DNA of 64,000 nucleotides from Stieleria maiorica (GTDB lineage Bacteria; Planctomycetota; Planctomycetia; Pirellulales; Pirellulaceae), in NCBI RefSeq assembly GCF_008035925.1, contig NZ_CP036264.1, forward strand, positions 9,370,773 to 9,434,772, in the 5' to 3' direction. Made by a program: the position numbers and the translations under genes. Shown here piece by piece: positions 51,677 to 60,345 of this stretch (positions within the stretch are counted from its first letter, which is position 1; every line of letters starts with the position of its first letter). The notes beneath the pieces are model-generated. The model saw nothing but the letters and a program-made list of their open reading frames with translations, made no database searches and was not told the origin of the DNA.

Positions 51677-52549
51677 TTAAAGTGTGCCCAGAAACGCGCG
51701 GCCGACCAGCAACCCCTGTTTGAACTTTCCCACCGTCGGGCGAACCCTCAGGACATCGAAGTCAATGTCTCGAATCGCCTGGAGTGTCGCCAGGCCGCCA
51801 TGGGCGAACAACAGGAGATCGTTCCGCAGCCACCTCGGGACATGATCGGCCAACGGCAATCCCTGTCGAAAGCAGTCTTCGGCCTGGTCACAAAGGAACG
51901 CCAGCATTTCACGCAGGGCAGGGGGGCTGGACGGCTGGGACAACATCGTCGGGGTGACACCGAATCGTCGGCGGAGGTCGCCGGGCAGGTACACCCGCCC
52001 GATCGCATGGTCGCGAGAAACGTCCTGCCAAAAATTGGCCAATTGCAGCCCCGTGCAAATCTGGTCCGAAAACGCGGCCGTCGTGGGGGTCAGCGCATCG
52101 GCCAGTTGCAGGACCAAGCGTCCGACCGGATTGGCCGAGCGCGAACAATAGTCCAACAACTGGGGCATCGATTCGTATTGTTTGATCCGTTGGTCTTGTC
52201 GAAAGGCCGACAGCAGGTCGTCAAAGGGTTGTTTGTCCAATTGAAACCTCGCAATCGTGTCGGCCAAGGCGGGAAACAGCCCTTCTGCCGGGGATTGGCC
52301 GCGAAACAGCCGGTCGATTTGCTGTTGCAAGGCGTCCAGCTCGTGCAGGGCGATCGTGTCGCTGGCGGATTCGTCGGCCAGGTCGTCGGCGGTACGACAA
52401 AACGCATAAATGTTGTAAAACGGTTGTCGCATGCGTCGCGGCAGTAAAATAGAAGCGACCAGGAAATTCTCGTAGTGCCCTGTGGCGAGCCGACGGCAAA
52501 ACTGCTCGCTTTGTTTTAACTCGATCGGCGACGTGGTTCCGGACGACAT
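51677..52549 (-). CDS. hpnC: Hydroxysqualene synthase HpnC
   Basis: 290 residues of the squalene/phytoene synthase family. HYENFLVASILLPRRMRQPF, the first aspartate motif YAFCRTADDLADE and the second, ANFWQDVSRDHAIGRVYLPG, are seen. It converts presqualene diphosphate to hydroxysqualene. It is the first gene of hpnC-hpnD-hpnE. Its ATG at 52549 is only 14 bases from the divergent ispH start, so the promoters must overlap the coding regions or each other. Confidence 0.93.
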   Translation of the reverse strand: MSSGTTSPIELKQSEQFCRRLATGHYENFLVASILLPRRMRQPFYNIYAFCRTADDLADESASDTIALHELDALQQQIDRLFRGQSPAEGLFPALADTIARFQLDKQPFDDLLSAFRQDQRIKQYESMPQLLDYCSRSANPVGRLVLQLADALTPTTAAFSDQICTGLQLANFWQDVSRDHAIGRVYLPGDLRRRFGVTPTMLSQPSSPPALREMLAFLCDQAEDCFRQGLPLADHVPRWLRNDLLLFAHGGLATLQAIRDIDFDVLRVRPTVGKFKQGLLVGRAFLGTL

Positions 52550-52563
52550 TCAGGATAGATTTG

Positions 52564-53502
52564 ATGAAGATTGTGCTGGCCGCCCCCCGGGGATTTTGTG
52601 CGGGGGTCAACATGGCCGTCGACTCGTTGGAGTTGACGCTGAAACATTTCGGTGCTCCGGTCTACGTTTATCACGAGATCGTACACAATCAGTACGTCGT
52701 CGACACGTTCAAGCAGAAGGGGGCCGTGTTTGTCGATTCGGTCGATGAAGTCCCCGAAGGAAGTGTGCTGATGTTTTCCGCACACGGGGTGTCGCCGGAA
52801 ATCCGTGCCGCAGCCAAACAACGCAACCTGACCGCCCTGGATGCCACCTGTCCGCTGGTCACCAAGGTGCACCTGGAAGCGATCAAGTATGCCAAATTGG
52901 GCTACACCATCGTCCTGATCGGGCACCAAGGGCATGACGAAGTGATCGGCACGATGGGCGAAGCGCCCGAAGCGATCGTGTTGGTCGAGGATGAAGCGGA
53001 CGTCGAGCGGTTGCAGGTCGCCGATGAATCCAAGCTGGCACTGCTGACCCAAACCACGCTCAGCGTCGACGACGCCAATCGGATCATCACCAAGTTGCGG
53101 GAACGTTTCCCGGCCATCCAAAGCCCGCCCAAAGGCGACATCTGTTACGCCACCCAAAACCGCCAAGACGCCGTCAAAGCTCTCTCCCAAGATGCCGACG
53201 TCGTCGTCGTGCTCGGCAGCCAGAACAGCAGCAACAGCGCGCGGTTACGTGAACTGGCCGCCGACCGAGGCAAGCGGGCGTTCCTGGTCGATGGACCCGG
53301 GGATCTGAAACGCGATGATTTTAGTGAGTCCGATACCGTGTTGATCACCGCCGGTGCGAGCGCGCCCGAGTCGGTGGTGCAAGAGACGATCGCGTGGCTT
53401 CAACGTGAGTTCGAGGCCGAGGTGGAAACGGCGACCGTGCGCGAGGAATCGGTGGAGTTTCCGTTGCCGAAACCGTTGCGGGCGATTTCGGTGGCGCAGT
53501 GA
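52564..53502 (+). CDS. ispH: 4-hydroxy-3-methylbut-2-enyl diphosphate reductase
   Basis: 312 residues. The three cysteines of the 4Fe-4S cluster are C12 (PRGFCAGV), C96 (DATCPLVTKVH) and C194 (GDICYATQNRQDAV). Substrate-binding histidines 41, 74 and 124 and E126 are in YHEIVHNQYVV, SAHGVSPE and GHQGHDEVIG; SQNSSNSARLRELA completes the site. It makes isopentenyl and dimethylallyl diphosphate in the MEP pathway, feeding the squalene genes transcribed away from it. ATG 52564 is used; TTG 52561 directly before it is in frame. The TGA stop lies within the first unit of an 8-base tandem array. Confidence 0.97.
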   Translation: MKIVLAAPRGFCAGVNMAVDSLELTLKHFGAPVYVYHEIVHNQYVVDTFKQKGAVFVDSVDEVPEGSVLMFSAHGVSPEIRAAAKQRNLTALDATCPLVTKVHLEAIKYAKLGYTIVLIGHQGHDEVIGTMGEAPEAIVLVEDEADVERLQVADESKLALLTQTTLSVDDANRIITKLRERFPAIQSPPKGDICYATQNRQDAVKALSQDADVVVVLGSQNSSNSARLRELAADRGKRAFLVDGPGDLKRDDFSESDTVLITAGASAPESVVQETIAWLQREFEAEVETATVREESVEFPLPKPLRAISVAQ

Positions 53503-53598
53503 AGGAGTGAAGGAGTGAAGGAGTGAAGGAGTGAAGGAGTGAAGGAGTGAAGGAGTGAAGGAGTGAAGGAGTGAAGGAGTGAAGGAGTGAAGGAGTGG
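53501..53598. repeat. 8-bp tandem array (GTGAAGGA) starting in the ispH stop codon
   Basis: About twelve units of GTGAAGGA run from the last base triplet of ispH to 53598. The ispH stop codon TGA is part of the first unit, so the array either spread from, or was created at, the gene end. Because 8 is not a multiple of 3 the reading frame shifts every unit, and all frames meet a TGA. It is followed by other G-rich words. Confidence 0.92.
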
Positions 53599-53608
53599 CT
53601 GGATGAGA

Positions 53609-53789
53609 CGGGGCAAAACGATGGGGGCAAAACGATGAGAAGGCAGGATGATGGGGTGGTTGGATGATGGGGTGGTTGGGGACGCGATGGAGCGGCCTTG
53701 GCAGCTCGGGCACTAAAATTGTTTTGCCCCCATCGTTTTGCCCCCTCCCCCAGCTCGCTTCATCATTCTGCCCCGAATCATTCTGCCAA
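53609..53789. repeat. GGGGCAAAACGATGG words with inverted copies
   Basis: Forward words at 53609-53652 (two GGGGCAAAACGATGG-type and one AGGCAGGATGATGG) and inverted words at 53719-53789 (TTGTTTTGCCCCCATCG, TTTTGCCCCC, CATCATTCTGCCCC, ATCATTCTGCC). The order of words is mirrored, so the region folds into one long imperfect hairpin. It sits in the convergent gap between ispH and the DUF1080 lipoprotein gene. Confidence 0.88.
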
Positions 53790-53802
53790 TCTTTCTTCCC
53801 CC

Positions 53803-55206
53803 TTACTCCAGCTCGGCGATCTGCAGGCCGCGGAACAGCACATCGGTTGCCGGGTCGTGACCTTGAATCATGATCGTTCCCGCTTCGATGCGTTTCCCTT
53901 TGCGAGGGTTTTCGTGTGCTTCGCGGGTGTCTTCCCAGTCACTGACTTGCACCCCGCCGACCCAGGCGGCGATCTTGTTGCCACTGGCGTGCAGCAGCAC
54001 CGTTGACCAGGCCGCGTTTTCTCCGGCGATCACCCGGGCGTCTTGGCGGCGAAAGATCCCTCCGGTGCCGCAATCCAAAGGCGTCAAACGGTTGCCGTCT
54101 TTGAATCCGTTGTTGATCTGGCATTCATAACCCATCATTTCATCGCCGGGGATGCAGCGAAAGAAGATCCCGGAATTCATTTCCGGGTCGTCGATCTTGT
54201 ATTGAGCCAACAGGAAGAAATCGCCGTAGGACTGTTTGGTTTCCAGCTGTGTTTTGCCGCCACGGACATGCAGGTCGCCGTCGTCGTTGATCGTGAAGGT
54301 CCCAGGCATTTCCGGGTACTTCTTCCACTGTGACAGTTCCGCATCGAGCATCGGTTTCAATCCCAGCGGTCGGATTTTGATGTCTTTAAATTCCACGCGA
54401 CCGGAGTTGTGTTGCAGCCCGATGCGATGGGGCGCCAAGTCGGCCGGGTCGGTGTATCGGCACACGACGTTGCCCTCCAGCGAGACGGTGACATCGTTGC
54501 CATCGGCGATGACGGACATGTTTCGCCACTGGCCGGGCGTTTGCGGGCCTGCGGCCTCCGCATCGACCTTTTGCCGTTTGACGACGCTGCCGGTGGGGAA
54601 CGGGTTGTCATCAGGAGCGATGTTGATTTCGTAACAATCACGCGTGATGTCTGCCGGTCGAAACGGGGTGCGGACGAACACGCCGCTGTTGGTGTTTTCG
54701 TCTGCCTTGAAATCGAAGGTCAATTCAAAGTCACCCCAAGTCGAGGAGGTGCACATCAGGCATTGGTCGCCCTGGTCGACGACGATCGCACCGTCCTGGA
54801 CGTGAAAGTTGGCATCGCCGGTGATCTCCCATCCGAACAGTGTGTGTCCGTCGAACAGACGCACCCAACCGGCCGCCGCTTCTTCATCGCTCAATCGGGC
54901 GGCCAGCAATTCGTCGGCGCTGGCCGAGTAGGACTGTGATGCCAGCGAAGCTGACGCAGGTTCGGACGGAGCAGTCGCCTGCTGGAATTTCTCGGCCGGT
55001 TCTGCGGCCGGCTGTTGGGCGGTCGGTGTTTCGGAGGTCTCTCGGTTGCATCCGGTCAACGAGAGCGATGTGGCCAGCAAGAGGATGGCGACGCATGTCA
55101 AATCCATCCACCCGTGCTTCGCTCTCGGACGACCGGAAGGACGCGAGTTCAGCCTGTCGGTGCGTCGCGAAGGGTGGCAAAGCGAGTCGTTGATGCGCGG
55201 GTTCAT
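53803..55206 (-). CDS. Lipoprotein with two DUF1080 (3-keto-disaccharide hydrolase) domains
   Basis: 467 residues. The lipobox LSLTGCNRE (about residue 53) follows an unusually long basic N-region. Domain 1 (about 110-285) begins GWVRLFDGHTLFGWEITGDA and contains FELTFDFKADENTNSGVFVR. Domain 2 (about 300-467) contains GDFFLLAQYKIDDPEMNSGI and YECQINNGFKDGN. DUF1080 has a concanavalin-like fold, and some members cleave 3-keto-glycosides. ATG 55206 begins 4 bases after the sulfotransferase stop; the ATG at 55221 is also in frame. Two tandem domains may give two sites. Confidence 0.9.
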   Translation of the reverse strand: MNPRINDSLCHPSRRTDRLNSRPSGRPRAKHGWMDLTCVAILLLATSLSLTGCNRETSETPTAQQPAAEPAEKFQQATAPSEPASASLASQSYSASADELLAARLSDEEAAAGWVRLFDGHTLFGWEITGDANFHVQDGAIVVDQGDQCLMCTSSTWGDFELTFDFKADENTNSGVFVRTPFRPADITRDCYEINIAPDDNPFPTGSVVKRQKVDAEAAGPQTPGQWRNMSVIADGNDVTVSLEGNVVCRYTDPADLAPHRIGLQHNSGRVEFKDIKIRPLGLKPMLDAELSQWKKYPEMPGTFTINDDGDLHVRGGKTQLETKQSYGDFFLLAQYKIDDPEMNSGIFFRCIPGDEMMGYECQINNGFKDGNRLTPLDCGTGGIFRRQDARVIAGENAAWSTVLLHASGNKIAAWVGGVQVSDWEDTREAHENPRKGKRIEAGTIMIQGHDPATDVLFRGLQIAELE

Positions 55207-55210
55207 GCGG

Positions 55211-56476
55211 CTAGTACCCATAGGTTTCGAAATAGTGTTTCCAGGCCGATCGGATGGTCGCTTCGTCTTGGTCGGACAATTGGTGGCGATTGGTCCGGTA
55301 GGAGCGATGTTCGCTGGCGGCCCAGGATTCGATGACCGGGCGGACCGAGTCGAAATCGCTCAGTTTTAACGAGCGGTAGACCGTTTCCAGGATCGCCACC
55401 GGATCGGCGACCAGGTCTTCGTAGCGGATGTCGACGATCCGATTGGGGTCGAGATTGGGGCGATCGCGGAGGAAGGCGTCGTACATGCGGCGCAGACAAT
55501 CGACGACGTACTGTTTTTCGGGGTTCAGTTTCTGGTCGTCGCCTCCCGGCGCGGTCGGATCGTCTGCCGGATCTCGGGCCACCTGCATGCCTTGGGCTTC
55601 GGCCAGTCCGGCCCACAGTCGGCAGGTCGACGGGAACAGTGCGCGGGGATCGCGGGTGACGTGGATGAACCTTGCGTCGGGGAATTCTTTGGCCAGTGCG
55701 GCGATGCGTCCGGTGTGGGTGGGGCTTTTGATCACCAGCGGCCGTCCGGTGACCGTGCTGACGCCGAGCAGGAAACGACGCAGGGCGCGGAGCCAACGTT
55801 GCAGATCGGTTGGCGAGACGTCTTGGAAATCCAAGTAATTCAGATCGACGGGCGGTTCACAGGGAAACGCGATGTGCCGGTAAGGCGACGGCAGCCCCAG
55901 GTTCATCAGCGCGAATTCGTCTTCTTGGGGACGTTCCCAGCCGGCCGCCATGTTGTCCATCGGGCGTTTGCCCGGCAGCAGCCAGCCGAAAAACCGTTGG
56001 AAGATCCACTCGGTGACCAGGAAGTGATGGGGGGCAAAACACTGGAACGTCGTCGGGCTGCTGTAACGCTCGTCCAGCACCAACAGTTCGTGCAACAACG
56101 TCGTGCCGCTGCGCCAGTGGCCGATGATAAACACCGGGGGGCCGTGCAATTCGGCTTCGGCAAGGCGTTTGCGGAAAAACAGCTGCTGAATCCACGCCAG
56201 GACCGTGTTCCAGGGGGTCGCCAGCGAGACGCCCAGCAGGTTGGGCAAACGGCTCGGGTGGATCCGAAATCGTCCCTGACGCAACAGCCCCCACCAGGTT
56301 CGCGGGCGCATGCCGTGCCAGAACCGTGGCGCATAGAACGGGTAGCGGTGAAACTCCGCCTGCGGTTTGACCGCTGCTTTGTCGTTGCGTTTGGTTCGGT
56401 CGGCCGGCGTTGCTTTGTCGGCAAGGTTCGCGGTATCGGCGGGGACGGCCGGCCGGCGGTGCTCGGTATCAGTCAA
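55211..56476 (-). CDS. PAPS-dependent sulfotransferase family protein
   Basis: 421 residues. The 5'-phosphosulfate-binding loop is PVFIIGHWRSGTTLLHELL (about 113-131) and the 3'-phosphate site is RPLVIKSPTHTGRIAALA with FIHVTRDPRALFPSTCRLW. DIRYEDLVADP is also typical. It transfers sulfate from PAPS to an unknown carbohydrate or lipid. No clear signal peptide; a short hydrophobic stretch (NTVLAWIQQLFF) may contact the membrane. The start seems to be TTG 56476. Operon with the DUF1080 lipoprotein gene. Sulfatases elsewhere in the window perform the opposite reaction. Confidence 0.9.
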   Translation of the reverse strand: MTDTEHRRPAVPADTANLADKATPADRTKRNDKAAVKPQAEFHRYPFYAPRFWHGMRPRTWWGLLRQGRFRIHPSRLPNLLGVSLATPWNTVLAWIQQLFFRKRLAEAELHGPPVFIIGHWRSGTTLLHELLVLDERYSSPTTFQCFAPHHFLVTEWIFQRFFGWLLPGKRPMDNMAAGWERPQEDEFALMNLGLPSPYRHIAFPCEPPVDLNYLDFQDVSPTDLQRWLRALRRFLLGVSTVTGRPLVIKSPTHTGRIAALAKEFPDARFIHVTRDPRALFPSTCRLWAGLAEAQGMQVARDPADDPTAPGGDDQKLNPEKQYVVDCLRRMYDAFLRDRPNLDPNRIVDIRYEDLVADPVAILETVYRSLKLSDFDSVRPVIESWAASEHRSYRTNRHQLSDQDEATIRSAWKHYFETYGY

Positions 56477-56636
56477 CGAAGGACGCTGCGGGGTTAAATG
56501 AGAGATTCGAAAGGCAGGATAATGATCGGGGACACTGAACCAAATGGTTGGGCAGACTGTACGAATGGCTAAACCCTAATCTAACTCAGCCCACCCCGAT
56601 CGCGAAAGCGCCACCCACGCGCTACAATCTGCCAAC

Positions 56637-56954
56637 ATGAGTGATTCTACTGAATTATCGTTTGCGGATCTTCAGCGGCACATCCGTCAGATGTACCACG
56701 AGAAGGACGTTGCCAGGGGGGTGGAGGGCACGTTCATGTGGTTGATGGAGGAGGTCGGGGAGTTGTCGTCCGCCTTGCGGGGTGACGATCGGGCCAATTT
56801 GGCCGAAGAATTCGCCGACGTGATTGCTTGGCTGACGACGATTGCCAACGTTGCCGAAATCGACCTCAATGCGGCCCTGGTCGCGAAATACGGCGGCGGA
56901 TGTCCCGGTTGTGGCAAATTGGTCTGCGAGTGTCCCGATTCAGAAAAACCATGA
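56637..56954 (+). CDS. MazG-like nucleotide pyrophosphohydrolase with C-terminal zinc-binding cysteines
   Basis: 105 residues. The MazG core has the metal-binding EExxE...ExxD pattern in WLMEEVGELSSALRGDDRAN and LAEEFADVIAWL. The C-terminus, GGCPGCGKLVCECPDSEKP, has CxxC and CxC, which probably bind zinc. MazG-like enzymes hydrolyse non-canonical or excess nucleoside triphosphates. Its stop overlaps the start of a membrane protein gene in ATGA. Substrate unknown. Confidence 0.88.
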   Translation: MSDSTELSFADLQRHIRQMYHEKDVARGVEGTFMWLMEEVGELSSALRGDDRANLAEEFADVIAWLTTIANVAEIDLNAALVAKYGGGCPGCGKLVCECPDSEKP

Positions 56955-59269
56955 CCGATCACGTCAAGTTCGCGGCCACCACTGCGGTCCTCTTGCTGCT
57001 GTTGGGATCACCGGTCTCTGCACAGGACTCCGCACCGAGCGCGGACGCCGAATCGACTGTCGCCGATGCCGCGGCAGATGCGGTCATCGTCGGCATCAAC
57101 GGGCACTACCGGGTCGGCCACTGCACCGCGGTCCGGTTGGGCGAATCGGTCCGTTCGACGCTACCCGAGGATGCGTCACGATCCGATTTTACGCTGCACA
57201 CGCTCGACGGTGACGGCGTGGAGGTGCGATTCGGGGCTTATCCCGCGTTGCCCGGCCAGACTCACTCGGGCGAGCTGGGGTATGTGGTCCCGGGGTCCGA
57301 AGCGGCGCCACTGGAGATTCATCGGACCGGCGAATCCGGCACACAAGTCGTCGCCAAGACCCGGTTTCCCGCGGCCGGCGTCCCGTCACGTGGTCCGTCG
57401 ATGATCCCTGCCGGAATGCCCTGGGTGGTCGCGATCGGGGATCCACTGGGGGTGGACCAGATCGGCGCGTCCAACGTGTTGCTGGACAAAGCGGCCAACA
57501 TCGCCGTGACAAAAATTGACATTGCCGGCCGTATGCCGTTTCAGCCGCTCGGCTATGACGGCGTGGACATGGTGATGATCAACGCGACCGGTGTGCCGGT
57601 GCTCGAGGCGATGACGGAGACTCAGCAGGGGGCGCTGGTGTCGTGGCTGCGTCGTGGCGGACATCTGTTTGTCTGTTTGGGCGAAGCGACCGAGCGGACG
57701 GTGCAGGCGGCGCCGTGGCTGGTTTCCCTGTTGCCGGTCGAGGAGGTCACGTTGTCGCGTTATGACCCCGCGGCGCTGGAGACGTTTACATCCAGTCAGA
57801 CGCCACTGGACATTTTTCGTGGCATCAAGCTGCCGCGACGCGAGGGCCGCACGCTGATTTCCGGGCGGACGACGCGGCGTGTTGCCGCCGTGTTGGGCGC
57901 GGACTATGTCGTCGGATTGGGCCGCCTGACGGTCGTCACGGCGGACTTGGATGATCCGACGTTTGCAGCTTGGCCGGAACGACTGGATTTGGTCAAAGAA
58001 GTCGTCGGCGAATTGCTGCAGGAGCAAACCTCAGAGCGCGACAATCGGACGGGATCGACGGCGTTTGCAGACTTGGCCGGCCAGATGCGCGGCGTCTTGG
58101 ACCAGTTCGCGATCAAGCCGCGATTCAGCTTTTCGGTCGTTTCGTTGATCGTGATGCTGTTGATCGCCGCGATCGGGCCGCTGGATTATTTCTTGATCAA
58201 CCGGGTTTGGGGCAAGCCGTTGTTGGGCTGGGTTTCGTTTCCTCTGGTCGCCGTCGCGCTTTCGGTGTTCTTGGTCGTTCAGGCGGCGCCCAAGGTGATC
58301 CCCGACACCGCATCGACCTCGTCGCCGACATCGACGTTGTTGCGGGCGAATCAATTTCAAGTCACTGACATCGACTTGATCGACGGCGCCGGTCGCGGAT
58401 TCGCGTGGTGCTCGCTGTACTCGCACCATCCGGCCCGCGTGGACGTTCGTTATTCCGCCGGAGAAAACTCGTTACCGCTTGCGCCGGCGTCCGATCCATC
58501 GCCGGACGCCGCCCCGCCACGTTCATTTGTCTTTCCGATGGGGTACCCCGGTCGGGAATTCGGTGGGATTCAGTTGGCCGGTGAGAACACGGTGTTCGCC
58601 GATTATTCAGTGGTGCCCGCATCGATCGGTAGCGATCGTGAGCAAGGGGTGGCGACGGAGGTCCGTGGATTGACGATCGCCCCGCGGAGCAGCAAGTCGA
58701 TCGCCACGCGGGCGACGTTTGCCGTCGAGACGCACGAGACCGTGCCCGTGACGCGACGCCCCGGAAGCGAGTTGTTGCGGGGGAAGTTCGTCAATCCGTT
58801 GCCGTATGACATCCTGGACGGCGTTTTGGTTTATGGAAACTGGGTGTATCTGTTGCCGACGCGTGTTCCAGCCGGGTCGAGTGTGCCGGAGTTGAGTGAA
58901 TTGAGGCAGAAGAATTTTCGCTGGCGATTGACGCGGCAACGGTCGGCCGAGGACAGCGCGAGCACGACGACGTCGTGGACGCCGAGCGATTTTTCCGATG
59001 CCAAACGCGTCGCCGAAATGATTCTGTTTCATCGCGCCGCCGGCGGAGAGCTCTACACCGGACTCCGCCACGACGTGATCGGTGACCTGGACCTGTCCGG
59101 GTTGCTGGTCGAAGATCGCTGCCTGTTGATGGGGCGGACCGAAACGCCGCTGTTCGAGTTCGATGTCCAAGACACGGCGCATGATTCCGAGGGGTTCGTC
59201 CGACCCGGCGGCCGGGTGTTGTCGATGGTCCGCGTGGTCATGCCCGTCCGCGAGACTCGCTTGAACTGA
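56951..59269 (+). CDS. Large membrane-anchored protein, partner of the ABC ATPase
   Basis: 772 residues from ATG 56951. A signal peptide (LLLLLGSPVSAQ) leads to a long extracytoplasmic region (about 25-385) with a glutamine-amidotransferase-like/GldG-like stretch, GYDGVDMVMINATGVPVLEA then QGALVSWLRRGGHLFVCLGE. Two membrane helices follow (about 395-450: FSVVSLIVMLLIAAIGPLDY, LVAVALSVFLVVQ), then a second soluble domain. I do not recognise a named family, but it recalls extracytoplasmic parts of planctomycete ABC systems. The neighbouring ATPase starts 44 bases later and a MazG-like gene overlaps its start by 4 bases. Confidence 0.85.
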   Translation: MTDHVKFAATTAVLLLLLGSPVSAQDSAPSADAESTVADAAADAVIVGINGHYRVGHCTAVRLGESVRSTLPEDASRSDFTLHTLDGDGVEVRFGAYPALPGQTHSGELGYVVPGSEAAPLEIHRTGESGTQVVAKTRFPAAGVPSRGPSMIPAGMPWVVAIGDPLGVDQIGASNVLLDKAANIAVTKIDIAGRMPFQPLGYDGVDMVMINATGVPVLEAMTETQQGALVSWLRRGGHLFVCLGEATERTVQAAPWLVSLLPVEEVTLSRYDPAALETFTSSQTPLDIFRGIKLPRREGRTLISGRTTRRVAAVLGADYVVGLGRLTVVTADLDDPTFAAWPERLDLVKEVVGELLQEQTSERDNRTGSTAFADLAGQMRGVLDQFAIKPRFSFSVVSLIVMLLIAAIGPLDYFLINRVWGKPLLGWVSFPLVAVALSVFLVVQAAPKVIPDTASTSSPTSTLLRANQFQVTDIDLIDGAGRGFAWCSLYSHHPARVDVRYSAGENSLPLAPASDPSPDAAPPRSFVFPMGYPGREFGGIQLAGENTVFADYSVVPASIGSDREQGVATEVRGLTIAPRSSKSIATRATFAVETHETVPVTRRPGSELLRGKFVNPLPYDILDGVLVYGNWVYLLPTRVPAGSSVPELSELRQKNFRWRLTRQRSAEDSASTTTSWTPSDFSDAKRVAEMILFHRAAGGELYTGLRHDVIGDLDLSGLLVEDRCLLMGRTETPLFEFDVQDTAHDSEGFVRPGGRVLSMVRVVMPVRETRLN

Positions 59270-59313
59270 TCCGCCAGAACTGATCCGCCAGAACGTTACG
59301 AGAAAGAACTCCC

Positions 59314-60252
59314 GTGATCAAAACCGTCGATTTGACCAAAAAGTATGGCGATGCCTTCGCGATTCGCAGCATCGATCTGGATCTGAAGGCAGGCGATCTG
59401 TTCGGGTTTATCGGCCCCAACGGGGCGGGGAAAACGACGACGATGCGGATCATCGCTACGTTGCTTGAACCGAGTTGGGGCGAAGCCTACGTGTGCGACC
59501 ATTCGGTCCACACCGCCCCCAAAGAGATCCGACGACTGGTCGGGTACATGCCCGACTTCTTCGGCGTCTATGACGACATGACCGTCGTGGAGTACCTGGA
59601 ATTCTTCGCCGCCGCGTATCGGATCAACGGCCAGCAACGACGAGAGCGGGTCAACGAAATGCTGGAAATCGTTGACCTGGAATTCAAACGCGACGCCTTC
59701 GCCAACACGCTCTCGCGGGGACAGACGCAACGCTTAGGCCTTGCGCGGACGCTGTTGCATGACCCCCAGGTTCTATTGCTGGACGAGCCCCTGTCGGGGC
59801 TGGATCCCCGGGCGCGAATCGAAATGCGGAACCTGTTGCGCAAATTGGGTGAAATGGGGAAAACGATCATCGTCAGCAGCCACATTCTGCCCGAACTGGC
59901 CGACGTGTGTAACAAGGTCGGCATCATCGACCGCGGTGAACTGAAACAAAATGCCGAGGTCACCGAAGTGATTCGCATGGTGCGAGAGCACGTCGTTTTG
60001 GTGATCCAACCCAACAAGCCGGAACAATTAAACGCGATCATCGACTTGTTGGCCGGGCACGACAAAGTGCAGAACTGTGAGCTGGGCGATGCGGCCGTTC
60101 GGGTGATTTTGAAACCGGAGGTCGATCAGTACAGCGAGCTGCCGAAGCTGTTGATCGAAAACAACATCGACTTGAAGCGTTTCTCCGAGGAAGAGCTCGA
60201 TCTGGAGTCGGCCTTTATGGCGCTGACCAAAGGGACCAGCACCCGGATGTAG
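59314..60252 (+). CDS. ABC transporter ATP-binding protein
   Basis: 312 residues. Walker A is GFIGPNGAGKTTTMRI (about 31-46), Q-loop region VGYMPDFFGVYDDM, signature LSRGQTQRLGLARTLL, Walker B VLLLDEPLSGLDP and the switch histidine in IIVSSHILPELADV. The C-terminal 90 residues resemble the extensions of ABC-2 type exporters. Start codon GTG 59314. No permease gene is adjacent, but the upstream membrane protein may stand in for one, or the permease lies outside the window. The 14-base GAACTGATCCGCCA is duplicated just upstream (59264-59292). Confidence 0.94.
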   Translation: MIKTVDLTKKYGDAFAIRSIDLDLKAGDLFGFIGPNGAGKTTTMRIIATLLEPSWGEAYVCDHSVHTAPKEIRRLVGYMPDFFGVYDDMTVVEYLEFFAAAYRINGQQRRERVNEMLEIVDLEFKRDAFANTLSRGQTQRLGLARTLLHDPQVLLLDEPLSGLDPRARIEMRNLLRKLGEMGKTIIVSSHILPELADVCNKVGIIDRGELKQNAEVTEVIRMVREHVVLVIQPNKPEQLNAIIDLLAGHDKVQNCELGDAAVRVILKPEVDQYSELPKLLIENNIDLKRFSEEELDLESAFMALTKGTSTRM

Positions 60253-60345
60253 CATCTGGGGGGGCGACGACGTTGTCCGGCGACGCTTGCTGCGTGCTAG
60301 GATTGTGAGACGCGAGGTGGCGATCGCGATTCCCCGTTGCCTCTG

